A DNA stretch of 64,000 nucleotides from Pelagicoccus albus (GTDB taxonomy: Bacteria > Verrucomicrobiota > Verrucomicrobiia > Opitutales > Opitutaceae), in the NCBI RefSeq assembly GCF_014230145.1, contig NZ_JACHVC010000013.1, forward strand, positions 744,001-808,000. The letters are read 5' to 3'. Position 1 is the first letter of the stretch. Each line of letters begins with the position of its first letter. Shown one piece after another: positions 52,922-62,506 of the stretch. The translations under genes and the position numbers were made by a program. The notes beneath the pieces were generated by a model that saw only the letters and a list, made by a program, of their open reading frames with translations, was not told the DNA's origin and made no database searches.

Positions 52922-55012
52922 TCATTCATTTTCATAATCTCTCAACCAATTCATTTGCTGATCGTAGTCCCACTTAACCTTGTCCTCTAAGGTTCGCTCC
53001 CAGGGCTTGGCGTCCCACATGGAAGAGCCAGCTTCGTAATAAAGCCGGGCGTATCGTACCAAGCGATCGTAGAGGCGAACGCTCTCTGTCATGCTTTCCC
53101 TAAAGTCCTCGGCAAATTCAGGATCCCCCGTTAGCTCCAGCATACGTTTTTGAAAGGCAGCCAATATTTTGATGCGATAATACTTGGCCGTCAGGACCAG
53201 GCACTGGCTGTCCTGCACGAAACGGCGGCGTTCCTCCAAATCGAGACCGGGCAATGCCACCGCTTCCTCCGCCAGCCGCTGGGATTGCTCCGCCATCGCT
53301 AAATACAGATCCGCGAGTTCGATGGGAGTAACAAACTCGCTGGTATCACGACCGGTGTGCAAGTAGTTCGCAAACTGTGAGACCGGCATAGAACGGGGGT
53401 CTTTCAATTCGTCGAGTCCGTACTGCTCGGCGTATAGGTCTAGTGTAAGCTGATCGATCGGACGGCTGTAGTAGCGCTGCCCAGTATGGCCTGTGGCTCC
53501 TTCGATAGGTCCTTCATCCAAACTCAGACGCGAACCGAGAATCTCATCTACATCGGTCTGCACACGAGCGATAGAGGCAGGGAAAAAATTACCGAAACGC
53601 ACCGCGGTCATATTCTGCAACCCTGGCAAAATCGGGCCTGTCAAATCATACCATTCCCGCAAAAGCCCTCCTATTTCGGGATTATCAAACTTTCTGCCCA
53701 GCCAATCAGCCGCCCAACGTTCTTCTTCTCCCTCGTCTCGATGGGCTTTCCAAAGATAGCGTCCCTCTAATAAATGCCACAGCTCATCACGTTCGTAGGC
53801 GAGCAGAGAAGCGTCTCCGTCATTCACGATATCCACGGTCTCGGGCCAAACCCAAGCTTGCGGGGGATAGAACCAAGAGCCCATGAACATGCCGGCATCC
53901 TTCCAATGCCCTACCATTTCGCTAAAAAGCTTGGGGCTTCCAACCCGATACGGAACCGCATCCGCGGGATCGTGTAAATTGACAATGTGCCCCTTAAGAA
54001 CTCCTCGCCATTTCTCGTGACGCTGATCTGGCCAAGGACTGGTAATGGTTTCGTCGTTGTGCTTAAGCTCCGAATACAAGTTATCGTAGAGCTTCGGCAA
54101 CGCTGCTTGAAAATCGGGATCTAGCGACCAATCGCGAATGATGAGCTTCGGATTCTTCCCACTTTCAAGGGCCGTCTTGAAAATAACCGACTCGAACCAC
54201 TCCTGTTGTTTCTCCAAAGCCAGCGACTCGCCCGGACAGATGTAGAGTCCGACATTCGGGAATGTCTCAAAATACCTTCTGAGCAGCGTCCGATAATAGT
54301 CCGTCACAAACTGGTCGGGCACTTCGTAGCGAGTAGGATGCTCTCCTTCCCGCCCCATTGCCTTCGCGAGATCATCGCTCACATGGATATTGTAGAAATG
54401 AGTCAGGATGGTGATGTTTCGCTTCTCGCATTCCATACTGAGCCAGCGAAACTGCTCCTGGTTTTCGTGAATCTGCTCTTTGGTAAACCGAGAGGCATTC
54501 GGATACTCGGGCAAATCCAAGATATGGGGAAACAAATGCCCCGACCAGAGCACTAGCGTATTCAATCGTGCTGACAAAAGATAGTCCAGGTAATCGACCC
54601 ACAACTCCTGATCGTAGAACCAAGGAAAAATATCCGGATGCAGCTCACTCTGATAATCCCAACTCTGACTCAACATCATTAAGACCGCACCGCGAATTTC
54701 GAAATCCGGGTCGCCTTCCGCTTCGACGACACTGTGCAGTGAAGCCAGTTCATTTGCTCCGTACAAGATTCCTGCATCACCACCTGCAAAGAGTTTCCAT
54801 CCGTCTCCATCTCGCTCTAACTTAAAGCCTTCCTCTGATTCGAACTCACCGGAGTACGAAATACTCACCTTCGAGCTAAGTGAGCTTTCGGCCAGTAGTT
54901 CATCGGCATAATTTCGAACTGCAGAATCAGAGCCCAGTGCCCAATGGGCAATGACAAGAAAAAGCAGGAGATAGGCCCAAAGGCCTCGGCGGCTTCGAAG
55001 CAATACGTCCAC
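52922..55012 (-). CDS. Unassigned TIM-barrel glycosidase-like protein
   Basis: About 696 residues with a probable GTG start just after the permease stop; the frame is also open 48 bases further upstream. An N-terminal signal or anchor helix (GLWAYLLLFLVIAHWALG) is followed by a small alpha/beta domain of the kind that precedes GH67/GH20 barrels (WKLFAGGDAGILYGANEL, about 65-90). A barrel follows: YLDYLLSARLNTLVLWSGHLFP, GLYICPGESLALEKQQEWF, KLIIRDWSLD, KGHIVNLHDPADAVPYRVG, GSWFYPPQAWVWPETVDIV. The C-terminal third is helical. The arrangement recalls alpha-glucuronidase families, but I cannot place it in a numbered family. It is linked to DUF3826 and GH28. Confidence 0.7.
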   Translation of the reverse strand: MDVLLRSRRGLWAYLLLFLVIAHWALGSDSAVRNYADELLAESSLSSKVSISYSGEFESEEGFKLERDGDGWKLFAGGDAGILYGANELASLHSVVEAEGDPDFEIRGAVLMMLSQSWDYQSELHPDIFPWFYDQELWVDYLDYLLSARLNTLVLWSGHLFPHILDLPEYPNASRFTKEQIHENQEQFRWLSMECEKRNITILTHFYNIHVSDDLAKAMGREGEHPTRYEVPDQFVTDYYRTLLRRYFETFPNVGLYICPGESLALEKQQEWFESVIFKTALESGKNPKLIIRDWSLDPDFQAALPKLYDNLYSELKHNDETITSPWPDQRHEKWRGVLKGHIVNLHDPADAVPYRVGSPKLFSEMVGHWKDAGMFMGSWFYPPQAWVWPETVDIVNDGDASLLAYERDELWHLLEGRYLWKAHRDEGEEERWAADWLGRKFDNPEIGGLLREWYDLTGPILPGLQNMTAVRFGNFFPASIARVQTDVDEILGSRLSLDEGPIEGATGHTGQRYYSRPIDQLTLDLYAEQYGLDELKDPRSMPVSQFANYLHTGRDTSEFVTPIELADLYLAMAEQSQRLAEEAVALPGLDLEERRRFVQDSQCLVLTAKYYRIKILAAFQKRMLELTGDPEFAEDFRESMTESVRLYDRLVRYARLYYEAGSSMWDAKPWERTLEDKVKWDYDQQMNWLRDYENE

Positions 55013-55013
55013 C

Positions 55014-56060
55014 TTACTTTCCGTCCTTTCCAAAGTGCTCTCTGGCTCGATCCACCACAATCGCCAGCAAGATCAGCCCACCAAGCAAGGTATTCGAATA
55101 GTTGTCGTTTATCTTAAGAATGACCAAGGCATGCTGTATCAGCTTGAAGATGACAGCTCCGACCAAGATACCCAAAGGTGAGATCAGACTGCCGCTCAAA
55201 CCAGTCCCTCCAATGATCGCGACCGCGAAGGAAATGATCAGCCAATCGTCTCCCGTCTGAGGAGCCGCGTTACCAGACCAAGATGCCCACATTATTGCGG
55301 CCAAAGCGGAAAAGCACCCTGACAGCACGTGAGCCACCACCACCATTCTCTTGGTATTGATCCCCGATAGCCGAGCCGCATCGCTATTGCTTCCGGTGGC
55401 AAGCAGTCTCCGACCTAAAACGGTATTGCGATACAAATACGATATCCACCAAAGAATGGCGAGGACGATGATGGTCATAAACGGCAACCAACCTCCCAGC
55501 CCACCTTGGCCGAGCCACCAGAACCCTTCTGGGATCGTATAGGAATTCCCGCCTGAAATCCCGCTTCTTAGCCCCATGTAGACAAACATCATCGAGAGCG
55601 TCACAATAAAGGCGTCGATCTTGAAGCGCGTTATGATGATGCCGTTTAGCAGACCGGTTAAAGGTCCGATGGCAAAGACTAAGGGCACCGCGATCCACGG
55701 AGACAGGTCTGCGAACTCTGGAGATATCGCGAGACCAAGGCCGACCGTGATGATGCTGCCAATCGCTCCGACCGTTAAGTTCAAGTCTCCCACCGCGAGG
55801 CAAACCGCCTGCGACATTGCCACCAAAACATAAAAGGCAACATACCGGCTTTGACTGAAAAACGTATCCTGCGTCAGGAAACTGGGAGTCGCCACCGCCA
55901 TCGCTACCATCAAAATACCGGCAAAAAGTATTAAGCCTAAAGTCCGGCTATTGACCCAATCTTTCTGACCAAACCCTGTCACCGTTTTTGCACTACTTGT
56001 TTCCATTTGAATAAATTTATTTTGGCTTGAGTTCGAGAATCCCGTTTCTTGCTCACTCAC
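55014..56060 (-). CDS. Sugar ABC transporter permease (RbsC/XylH type)
   Basis: A 348-residue inner-membrane protein with about ten hydrophobic segments, starting at GTG and sharing one base with the ATPase stop (TAGTG), so translation is coupled. The family strips AVGDLNLTVGAIGSI (about residues 90-105), LVFAIGPLTGLLNGIIITRFKIDAFIVTLSM (about 130-160), RLSGINTKRMV and IGGTGLSGSLISPLGILVGA are clear. Together with the following ATPase and binding protein it forms a CUT2-type importer for a monosaccharide. Which pectin sugar is carried is unknown. Confidence 0.9.
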   Translation of the reverse strand: MSEQETGFSNSSQNKFIQMETSSAKTVTGFGQKDWVNSRTLGLILFAGILMVAMAVATPSFLTQDTFFSQSRYVAFYVLVAMSQAVCLAVGDLNLTVGAIGSIITVGLGLAISPEFADLSPWIAVPLVFAIGPLTGLLNGIIITRFKIDAFIVTLSMMFVYMGLRSGISGGNSYTIPEGFWWLGQGGLGGWLPFMTIIVLAILWWISYLYRNTVLGRRLLATGSNSDAARLSGINTKRMVVVAHVLSGCFSALAAIMWASWSGNAAPQTGDDWLIISFAVAIIGGTGLSGSLISPLGILVGAVIFKLIQHALVILKINDNYSNTLLGGLILLAIVVDRAREHFGKDGK

Positions 56061-57565
56061 TACACCAAGTACTTTCCAATTTCCTCGCTCACCGTATCAT
56101 AGCTCTTAGCCTCCCGATCGACATCGACGACCTCTCCTACTATTTCCAATTCTCGGAAGACTAGGATCCGATTCGTCATTCGGACGACCTCAGGCAGGTC
56201 GGAAGAGATCACGATAATCGACTTCCCTTCCTTCTCAGCCAGGTCCCAGATAAGCTTATGGATCTGCTCCTTAGCACCGACATCGACTCCTACCGTCGGC
56301 TCATCGATTATCAGAATATCGCAATCCGCTGCCAACCACTTGCCGATGCTAACTTTTTGCTGATTCCCCCCGCTAAGAGCTCCCACGTATTGGTCAAGAC
56401 TCGGAGTCTTCACGCTCATAGCGGCCGCCTGGGTCTGAGCGATCCCGCCCTCGATCAGCTCATCGATCTTTCGAGTCACTGCATTTCGGATACGTGGCCA
56501 AACGGGAAGTGTGATATTGGAAAGGATGGGATCATCCAGCAGCAAGCCCTCTTCCTTTCGGTTCTCCGTCACATATCCAATCCTGTAAGTGTAGAGGCAT
56601 TCCTCCACGCTCCCGATCGAGACAGGTTCACCTCGTACAAATACTTCTCCCGTGTCCCTGTGGTCTTCTCCTATCAAAATGCGGGCTAGCTCGGTGCGTC
56701 CGCTCCCGACCAAACCGTAAAAACCGAGAACTTCACCTTTGTGCAATTTGAAGGAAGAACGCTTCGCTTTGCCTTCGCGGCAAACGTCTCGCGCTTCGAG
56801 CACAACTTCGGAAAAATCGGGATGCAGAAGCCCGAGATGATCAACGCTGCAACTCCGACCGATCATCATACTGATCAACTCCTCTTGCGTCAGGCCTTCG
56901 ATCATCCGTTCTCCGATGAATTGACCATCCCGCAGAACGCTAACCCGATCGCACATCTCAAACACTTCTTCCAGTTTATGAGAGACAAAAATCAAGGCGA
57001 CTTCCTCTCGTCTTAGGTCTTCCAATACACGAAACAAACGCTTTGCTTCATGCTCCGTAAGCGAACTGGTCGGTTCGTCGAGCAACAGCACCCGCACATC
57101 AGCCGACAGGGCTTTGGCAATTTGGATCTGCTGCTTCTGAGCGGCACTGAGCCCGGCCGCCATGGATTCGGCTTCGACTTCCAAGCCCACCATTTTCATG
57201 TATTTGCGAGCCTCGCTATAAACCGTTTCCCAATCGATCACGCCCCAACGATTGGCATTCAGCTTATCGATCATAATGTTCTCGGCCACGGAAGCGTCCG
57301 GAATCACATGCAGCTCTTGGTGCACGATCCCGATCCCCTTTGCGAGGCTGTCACGGTAATTCTCGAGTCGAATCGTTTGCCCATCGTAACGGATTTCGCC
57401 CGAATCAGGTTTGTGAATACCGGTCACTATTTTGATAGCGGTACTCTTTCCAGCTCCGTTCTCCCCTATCAAGCCATGGATTTCCCCTGCCCGAAAATGG
57501 AGCGACACATCATCGAGAGCTTTTACGCCCGGGAAAGTCTTAGTTATGTTTCGTAGCTCGAGCAC
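56060..57565 (-). CDS. Sugar ABC transporter ATPase (RbsA/MglA type, two NBDs)
   Basis: A 501-residue fused double ATPase starting at GTG with a GGAGG ribosome site 7 bases before. NBD1: Walker A GENGAGKSTAIK (about 34-45), signature LSAAQKQQ, Walker B VLLLDEPTSSL. NBD2 begins near 255: GLVGSGRTELARIL, a degenerate Walker A as in RbsA, with signature LSGGNQQKVSIGKWL and Walker B ILIIDEPTVGVDVG. This asymmetric pattern is typical of CUT2 importers. It is 20 bases downstream of the binding-protein gene. It energises the permease immediately downstream. Confidence 0.93.
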   Translation of the reverse strand: MLELRNITKTFPGVKALDDVSLHFRAGEIHGLIGENGAGKSTAIKIVTGIHKPDSGEIRYDGQTIRLENYRDSLAKGIGIVHQELHVIPDASVAENIMIDKLNANRWGVIDWETVYSEARKYMKMVGLEVEAESMAAGLSAAQKQQIQIAKALSADVRVLLLDEPTSSLTEHEAKRLFRVLEDLRREEVALIFVSHKLEEVFEMCDRVSVLRDGQFIGERMIEGLTQEELISMMIGRSCSVDHLGLLHPDFSEVVLEARDVCREGKAKRSSFKLHKGEVLGFYGLVGSGRTELARILIGEDHRDTGEVFVRGEPVSIGSVEECLYTYRIGYVTENRKEEGLLLDDPILSNITLPVWPRIRNAVTRKIDELIEGGIAQTQAAAMSVKTPSLDQYVGALSGGNQQKVSIGKWLAADCDILIIDEPTVGVDVGAKEQIHKLIWDLAEKEGKSIIVISSDLPEVVRMTNRILVFRELEIVGEVVDVDREAKSYDTVSEEIGKYLV

Positions 57566-57585
57566 GAGAATCCTCCATTTCTTTC

Positions 57586-58614
57586 CTATGGTTGGACAAG
57601 ATATCGTCCCTTCAGCTCCGCGACGATCTGTTCCGTAACCTGCTGGATTCCGGATTGAAAGTCATCGACGTTGTCTTTGGTCACAACGACCGACCCCGAG
57701 TCGATAAACTGGTATGGCTCCACAGGTTTCCAGCCTTGCTGCATGAGATCGATTAAAGCGCAGGAGATGTAACCGTGACCAAATGGGTTTTGGGCTAAGG
57801 TCGCGTCGACATAGCCAAGTCGAATCGCCTCCAATACTCTTTCATCCGTATCTAGGCCCACAAAGTGAATACGCTTCGTGCCACTCTTGGCATTTCGCTC
57901 CGAAAGCAGGACCGAGGCAGCAACAGTCGTCGTATATCCCGTACATACGACTCCGTCTACTTCGTCGCCTCGAGCCACCAACGCGCTCTCGATTTTTTCG
58001 CGGGCCTTCGCTTCCGTGGTAACGTCACCCACCGTTTGCACGATCTCCACTCCAGGATACTTCGCTACCACCGCCTCGATCGCCGCCTTGCGTACCGGGG
58101 TATTGGCATCCGTTAAAGACTCCAGCACGTTGAGGATTTTTCCGTGTCCCCCCATCAGGCGAATCAGCTCTTCTGCTGCCTGGGACGCTGCTTGTCGCGT
58201 ATCGGTCGCCACAGCGAAGGATGCAGCGGACCCTTCCATGGGCTCCGCTCCGTAACAAACAACCTGTCGACCGCCGTCATTTAACCGGGCGAAAAGCCCT
58301 TTGGAACCTGCAGGGTCCACTGGATAAATTGCGAAGCCCTGATGCCCGAGCGTATACATAGATTCTACGTTCGTATTCACATTTGCCTGAGTGCTCTCTT
58401 GTCCCACCACCACTCGAACTCCCGTGCCGGTGTCTTCTGCATAGGCATAGCCTCCTTCGCCCACTGCGTTGCAATAAGGGTGCGGGAGCGGGAGATAGAG
58501 TACGATAGGTTCAACAGCGCCTGAGGAATACTCAGATTGATACCATTTTATACCCCCTAAAGTCGCCGCCAAGCAGGTGAGAATGACGACGAGAAAGACG
58601 TTGTTCCGAGACAT
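57586..58614 (-). CDS. Sugar ABC transporter substrate-binding protein
   Basis: A 342-residue periplasmic protein with an N-terminal helix (NVFLVVILTCLAATLGG) that can serve as signal or anchor; the ATG is preferred over the GTG one codon earlier. The mature part is the Peripla_BP_4 fold of ribose-, galactose- and autoinducer-binding proteins: FAIYPVDPAG, GGRQVVCYGAEPMEG, ATDTRQAASQAAEELIRLM, GHGKILNVLES, DEVDGVVCTGYTTTV, and FVGLDTDERVLEAIRLGYVDATLAQNPFGHG. It lacks an obvious lipobox. It delivers an unidentified sugar to the downstream ATPase and permease. It lies 9 bases after the oxidoreductase gene. Confidence 0.88.
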   Translation of the reverse strand: MSRNNVFLVVILTCLAATLGGIKWYQSEYSSGAVEPIVLYLPLPHPYCNAVGEGGYAYAEDTGTGVRVVVGQESTQANVNTNVESMYTLGHQGFAIYPVDPAGSKGLFARLNDGGRQVVCYGAEPMEGSAASFAVATDTRQAASQAAEELIRLMGGHGKILNVLESLTDANTPVRKAAIEAVVAKYPGVEIVQTVGDVTTEAKAREKIESALVARGDEVDGVVCTGYTTTVAASVLLSERNAKSGTKRIHFVGLDTDERVLEAIRLGYVDATLAQNPFGHGYISCALIDLMQQGWKPVEPYQFIDSGSVVVTKDNVDDFQSGIQQVTEQIVAELKGRYLVQP

Positions 58615-58623
58615 CACTACTTG

Positions 58624-59724
58624 TTATCCAGAGATCAACCCTTCGAGTCCGTACCGCTCCAAGAGTGTAGCGATTCTAACTGGATTGCCTGTCTTCGAGG
58701 CTTCTTCCATAGCCTGCATTACCGCTACCGTCACAATCCCCTCTCGTGCGTCAGGCGTGGGATGTTCATTATTTTGAATACATTGGGCGATGTACTCGAT
58801 GTAGCTTTGATACTCGCCTGCGTGATGTGAATGCCCGCCAAATCGAAAATAGTAGTCATCCATATCCTCAAAGGTCTCCATCGAGGAAATACCGTTCAAT
58901 TTATACGCATAGCGTAAATCGTAGTAGTCAGCCTGACTGGTCCCGTTGTCACACCGCAGGATACAGCTCATGTTGCTGTCTCTACAGGTTGGAACCACTG
59001 GGCAAGAGTAGGTCCCGCTCACTCGAGCCGGAACTCCATTTGCCCCCTTTAAAACATAATGGAATGTATCCGGATGCTTTAGACCGAGATCTCGACCATT
59101 CTTGCTCAGATGAGCATAGCCGTATACCTCCTCAATTTCTGGCAAATACCAACGTACCAAATCTCCCGGGTGACTTATTGCCCCGTAGAGCCATTTGAAC
59201 GCGTCGTTGCGAGCCCATTCTTTTTCGAGGAACCAACGATGATCCGCATGATAGTAAGACTCGATGGATACAAGTTCCCCGAAATCTTCAGCAACATAGT
59301 GTTCTCTCTGCCTTTTAAATGGCGCGAAAAACCGGGAACTTTGCCCCACTAGCACCTTACACCCGCTGCGTTCGACTGCGTTCAATACATCCTGAGCACG
59401 CTCAAGATTATCGATAAAAGGTTTGGTGCAGACAACATGCTTCCCGGCCTCGAGTGCCTGAATAACGTGATCAGCATGCAAATGATCCGGAGTATAGATG
59501 CCAATCACGTCGATAGCGGAATTCTCCAACATTTCGCCATAATTCAGTGTATAATTCGACAAGCTAAACTCTCTACAACGCTCTCGACAAAGCTCTTCGT
59601 TTCGGTCGCACAGACTGACGACCTGCCACATATCACTCCTTACTCCAGCGGAAATAATGCTCCGTCCCTCACCAAGACCGAGGACGCCAAGACCAAGTTG
59701 GCCTTCTTTCTTTTGTAAACTCAT
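58624..59724 (-). CDS. Gfo/Idh/MocA-family oxidoreductase
   Basis: A 366-residue cytoplasmic NAD(P)-dependent enzyme. The ATG 5 bases after the upstream stop is chosen because it puts the Rossmann loop at the start (GLGVLGLGEGRSI); the frame is open further upstream but gives no sensible domain. Family features are IGIYTPDHLHADHVIQALEAGKHVVCTKPF with the conserved Lys-Pro (about 80-110), and the alpha/beta C-domain (RWFLEKEWARND, HPGDLVRWYLPEI). The GxGxxG is GLGEGR. These enzymes oxidise or epimerise sugars, inositols and sugar acids. It probably acts on the sugar brought in by the adjacent ABC importer. Confidence 0.88.
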   Translation of the reverse strand: MSLQKKEGQLGLGVLGLGEGRSIISAGVRSDMWQVVSLCDRNEELCRERCREFSLSNYTLNYGEMLENSAIDVIGIYTPDHLHADHVIQALEAGKHVVCTKPFIDNLERAQDVLNAVERSGCKVLVGQSSRFFAPFKRQREHYVAEDFGELVSIESYYHADHRWFLEKEWARNDAFKWLYGAISHPGDLVRWYLPEIEEVYGYAHLSKNGRDLGLKHPDTFHYVLKGANGVPARVSGTYSCPVVPTCRDSNMSCILRCDNGTSQADYYDLRYAYKLNGISSMETFEDMDDYYFRFGGHSHHAGEYQSYIEYIAQCIQNNEHPTPDAREGIVTVAVMQAMEEASKTGNPVRIATLLERYGLEGLISG

Positions 59725-59729
59725 GGTTT

Positions 59730-61052
59730 CTAACTCTTTGGTAAAATCGCTTTTTCGTCTGCGTAGGCTCGGGCTAAAAGAACCACCGGGTGGACGACTT
59801 CTGTTTTCGCATCGCCGGCTTTCAGCCCGTTTTCGATGTGCAGGTGGCAACCTGGATTTCCGAGCGCTAGTACGCTGGCGCCGGTATCCTCCACGGCCTC
59901 CAACTTCTGTCGAAGGAGCTCGTTCGCTGTATCGGGCTGGGTGATACTGTAGATCCCCGCACTGCCACAGCACCGATCTGAATTTTTGCATTCGGTAAAC
60001 TCGAATCCTGGAAGGCTCTTCAGAATCTCTCTTGGTTGGGCAGTTATCTTTTGTCCATGGCACAAGTGGCAGGCTTCGTGATAGGTAAGCGTTCCTTTCT
60101 CTGCCGGGTCAGAGATTCCGCTAGGCTTCCGGAATCCGATCTCTACCAGCCATTCCGAAACATCCTTTAACTTCCGACTCCATTCTTTTGCTGCTTCCGC
60201 GTATCGGGTATCTTCGGACAGCAAACGATCATAATGCTTCAAATGTGACCCGCATCCCCCAGCGTTGCTTATGATGGCGTCGAACGCGAAAGGATCGATA
60301 GCATCGATCTGCTTTTTCGCCAGATCGACAGCGGAATCGTGATCTCCATTGTGAGCATGTAGAGAACCGCAGCAGTGCTGCAATCGCGGGGTATAGACCG
60401 CACACCCGTTTTCGAGCAGAACGTCCACCGTGGCTCGATTGACATCGCTAAAGGTTAAAGACTGCACACAGCCCGTCAAAACAGCGACCCTATATCGTGT
60501 TTCTCCCGACGGCTTTTCCCACTCTTCGATCAGTTCATCCGAGAACTTATCCTGCATGCGAGGAGTATTAGGCTCCAGAGCCTGCATTTGCGGACTGAGC
60601 AAAGTCGTCAGCCCCCATTTGCGAAATGATTCCTGAGCACCAGAATTCTGATACAAACGCAGGATCCTCCCCACGAAATCCAAAAGTCGAGGCTGCTTGA
60701 ACAAAACCCGCATCGAAAAATACCGAATGGCCGATCGAAGTGGGGTTGACTTCACCCCGCTAGCCTCAACCTCAGTTCGAGCCGTTTCCAACATGTGCAC
60801 ATAATCGACACCCGCTGGGCAGGCAGTTGTGCAAGCAAGACATCCGACGCAATAGCTCATCTCGTCTGCAAACTCTTCGTCCAGATCGAGTTCTCCATCT
60901 GCGATCGCTCGCATCCAGGCAATACGTCCTCTGGGCGAGTTTCGCTCCCGTTTGGTGATGGAGTAAGTCGGACATGTCGGTAGACACATTCCGCAATGCA
61001 TACACTGCTGCAGAACGGAGTAATCGAGATTGGCCAATTTCGTCTCACTCAT
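59730..61052 (-). CDS. glcF: GlcF-type iron-sulfur subunit of a 2-hydroxyacid oxidase
   Basis: A 440-residue cytoplasmic protein with two 4Fe-4S binding clusters at the N-terminus: QCMHCGMCLPTCP (about residues 15-27) and YCVGCLACTTACPAG (about 66-80). Two cysteine-rich CCG domains follow: LTGCVQSL with LQHCCGSLHAHNGD, and YHEACHLCHGQ with CKNSDRCCGSAG. This is the glycolate oxidase iron-sulfur subunit layout. It pairs with the FAD subunit gene upstream (83 bases away). A GlcE subunit is not present, and the GlcD-GlcF pair alone also occurs in lactate or other 2-hydroxyacid dehydrogenases. The substrate is therefore open. Confidence 0.9.
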   Translation of the reverse strand: MSETKLANLDYSVLQQCMHCGMCLPTCPTYSITKRERNSPRGRIAWMRAIADGELDLDEEFADEMSYCVGCLACTTACPAGVDYVHMLETARTEVEASGVKSTPLRSAIRYFSMRVLFKQPRLLDFVGRILRLYQNSGAQESFRKWGLTTLLSPQMQALEPNTPRMQDKFSDELIEEWEKPSGETRYRVAVLTGCVQSLTFSDVNRATVDVLLENGCAVYTPRLQHCCGSLHAHNGDHDSAVDLAKKQIDAIDPFAFDAIISNAGGCGSHLKHYDRLLSEDTRYAEAAKEWSRKLKDVSEWLVEIGFRKPSGISDPAEKGTLTYHEACHLCHGQKITAQPREILKSLPGFEFTECKNSDRCCGSAGIYSITQPDTANELLRQKLEAVEDTGASVLALGNPGCHLHIENGLKAGDAKTEVVHPVVLLARAYADEKAILPKS

Positions 61053-61135
61053 CGGCGGGTCCTCCCGTTAGCAGTATTATCATCGCCAATACAGATACCC
61101 CGTGGTGCCGATCTGATTTGTGAAGTCCCACCATG

Positions 61136-62506
61136 CTAAAAGATCTTTCCAGGATTTAGGATGCCCATAGGGTCTAGGCTCTTTTTTATCATCCCCAAAA
61201 GGGCGTAGCTATCGCCCCCTAGTTGCTGCTCTAGAAACCCCTTCTTGGCCAAGCCCACGCCATGCTCTCCCGTGATAGTGCCCCCGAGAGATAGAGCGTA
61301 GTCGAAGATTTCCTTCATAGCCTCCTCTACTCGATGCATCTCCTCTTCATCTCGCTCATCGGTCAAAAACGTTGGATGCAAGTTCCCGTCTCCAAAATGT
61401 CCAAAGGTCGCAATCTCCAAACCCGTGCGAGCCGCTAGGTCTTGAATGAACCGTATCATCTTTCCCAATTCGCTTCGCGGTACCGTGGCGTCTTCCAATA
61501 TCGTTGTGGGCCGGATGCGTGCCAGAGCGGAAAACGCACTGCGACGCGCGGTAGCGAGTTTTGCTGCCTCGACTGGATCCGAGGTTCGAACAACTTTTAG
61601 AGCTTCGTTCTGCTTAGCTATTTCCTCTATTCGTGCCGCTTCGTCCGCAACCGCCGCTGAATGTCCGTCCGACTCGATCAGCAGCACTGCATCGGCATCG
61701 AGTGGCAAGCCGACTTTGGCGAAATCTTCCACACACTGAATCGTCTTGCGGTCCAAAAACTCCAAGGTGCAAGGAATGATCTGGTTAGCAATAATCGCAG
61801 ACACGGTGTCCGCGGCCTTCTCCATTCGGTCATAAGTTACCAGCAAAGTCTCTCGAGCACCTGGTTTTGGCAACAGTTTCAGCAGCGTCTTTGTGATGAT
61901 GCCAAGCGTGCCTTCGCTACCGATAAACAGATCTTTCAAATTGTAGCCGGCCACGTCCTTAACGCACTTGTTGCCAAGCCAACAGATGGAGCCATCCGCC
62001 AGCACGACCTCCATTCCCATCACGTAATCACGGGTAACACCATACTTGAGGCCGCGTAAACCTCCGGAGTTCTCCGCCACGTTTCCGCCAATAGTGCTTA
62101 CCTTCATCGAGCCGGGATCTGGCGGATAAAAGAGCCCCGCCGACTCAGCGGTTTCGAAGATCTTTTGAGTCACTACACCCGATTCCGCGAACAGAGTCAG
62201 ATTCGCCGTATCCAGCTCCAAGATACTGTCCATTCTTAGGAGGCAGAGAACAATACATCCCACCACCGGTACGCTGCCACCGCTTAAACCGGTGCCGCTT
62301 CCGCGGGTCACGATTGGCGTCTTAAGTCCTTGGGCTAATTTGACCAATGCCGAAACCTCTTCGCTATTCGCAGGAAACACGACTGCCGCAGGACGCTGCT
62401 TTAGAGTGGCTGTCCCATCGAAGCCATAGGGATAAACATCAGCTATCTTGGTCAGCACATTTTCTGTACCTACGATTTCCTTCAACCTCTTTTCTAACTC
62501 GCTCAT
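61136..62506 (-). CDS. glcD: GlcD-type FAD-linked 2-hydroxyacid oxidase subunit
   Basis: A 456-residue cytoplasmic flavoprotein of the glycolate oxidase/D-lactate dehydrogenase family. The FAD-binding PCMH domain has VTRGSGTGLSGGSVP (about residues 60-74), PPDPGSMKVSTIGGNVAENSGG (about 116-138) and FIGSEGTLGIIT. The FAD-oxidase C-domain ends with FGHFGDGNLHPTFL and GTITGEHGVGLAKKGFL, both containing the conserved His/Glu. It pairs with the GlcF-type protein. The start overlaps the symporter stop by 4 bases (ATGA). Oxidation of a carboxylate imported by that symporter is a reasonable inference. Confidence 0.92.
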   Translation of the reverse strand: MSELEKRLKEIVGTENVLTKIADVYPYGFDGTATLKQRPAAVVFPANSEEVSALVKLAQGLKTPIVTRGSGTGLSGGSVPVVGCIVLCLLRMDSILELDTANLTLFAESGVVTQKIFETAESAGLFYPPDPGSMKVSTIGGNVAENSGGLRGLKYGVTRDYVMGMEVVLADGSICWLGNKCVKDVAGYNLKDLFIGSEGTLGIITKTLLKLLPKPGARETLLVTYDRMEKAADTVSAIIANQIIPCTLEFLDRKTIQCVEDFAKVGLPLDADAVLLIESDGHSAAVADEAARIEEIAKQNEALKVVRTSDPVEAAKLATARRSAFSALARIRPTTILEDATVPRSELGKMIRFIQDLAARTGLEIATFGHFGDGNLHPTFLTDERDEEEMHRVEEAMKEIFDYALSLGGTITGEHGVGLAKKGFLEQQLGGDSYALLGMIKKSLDPMGILNPGKIF

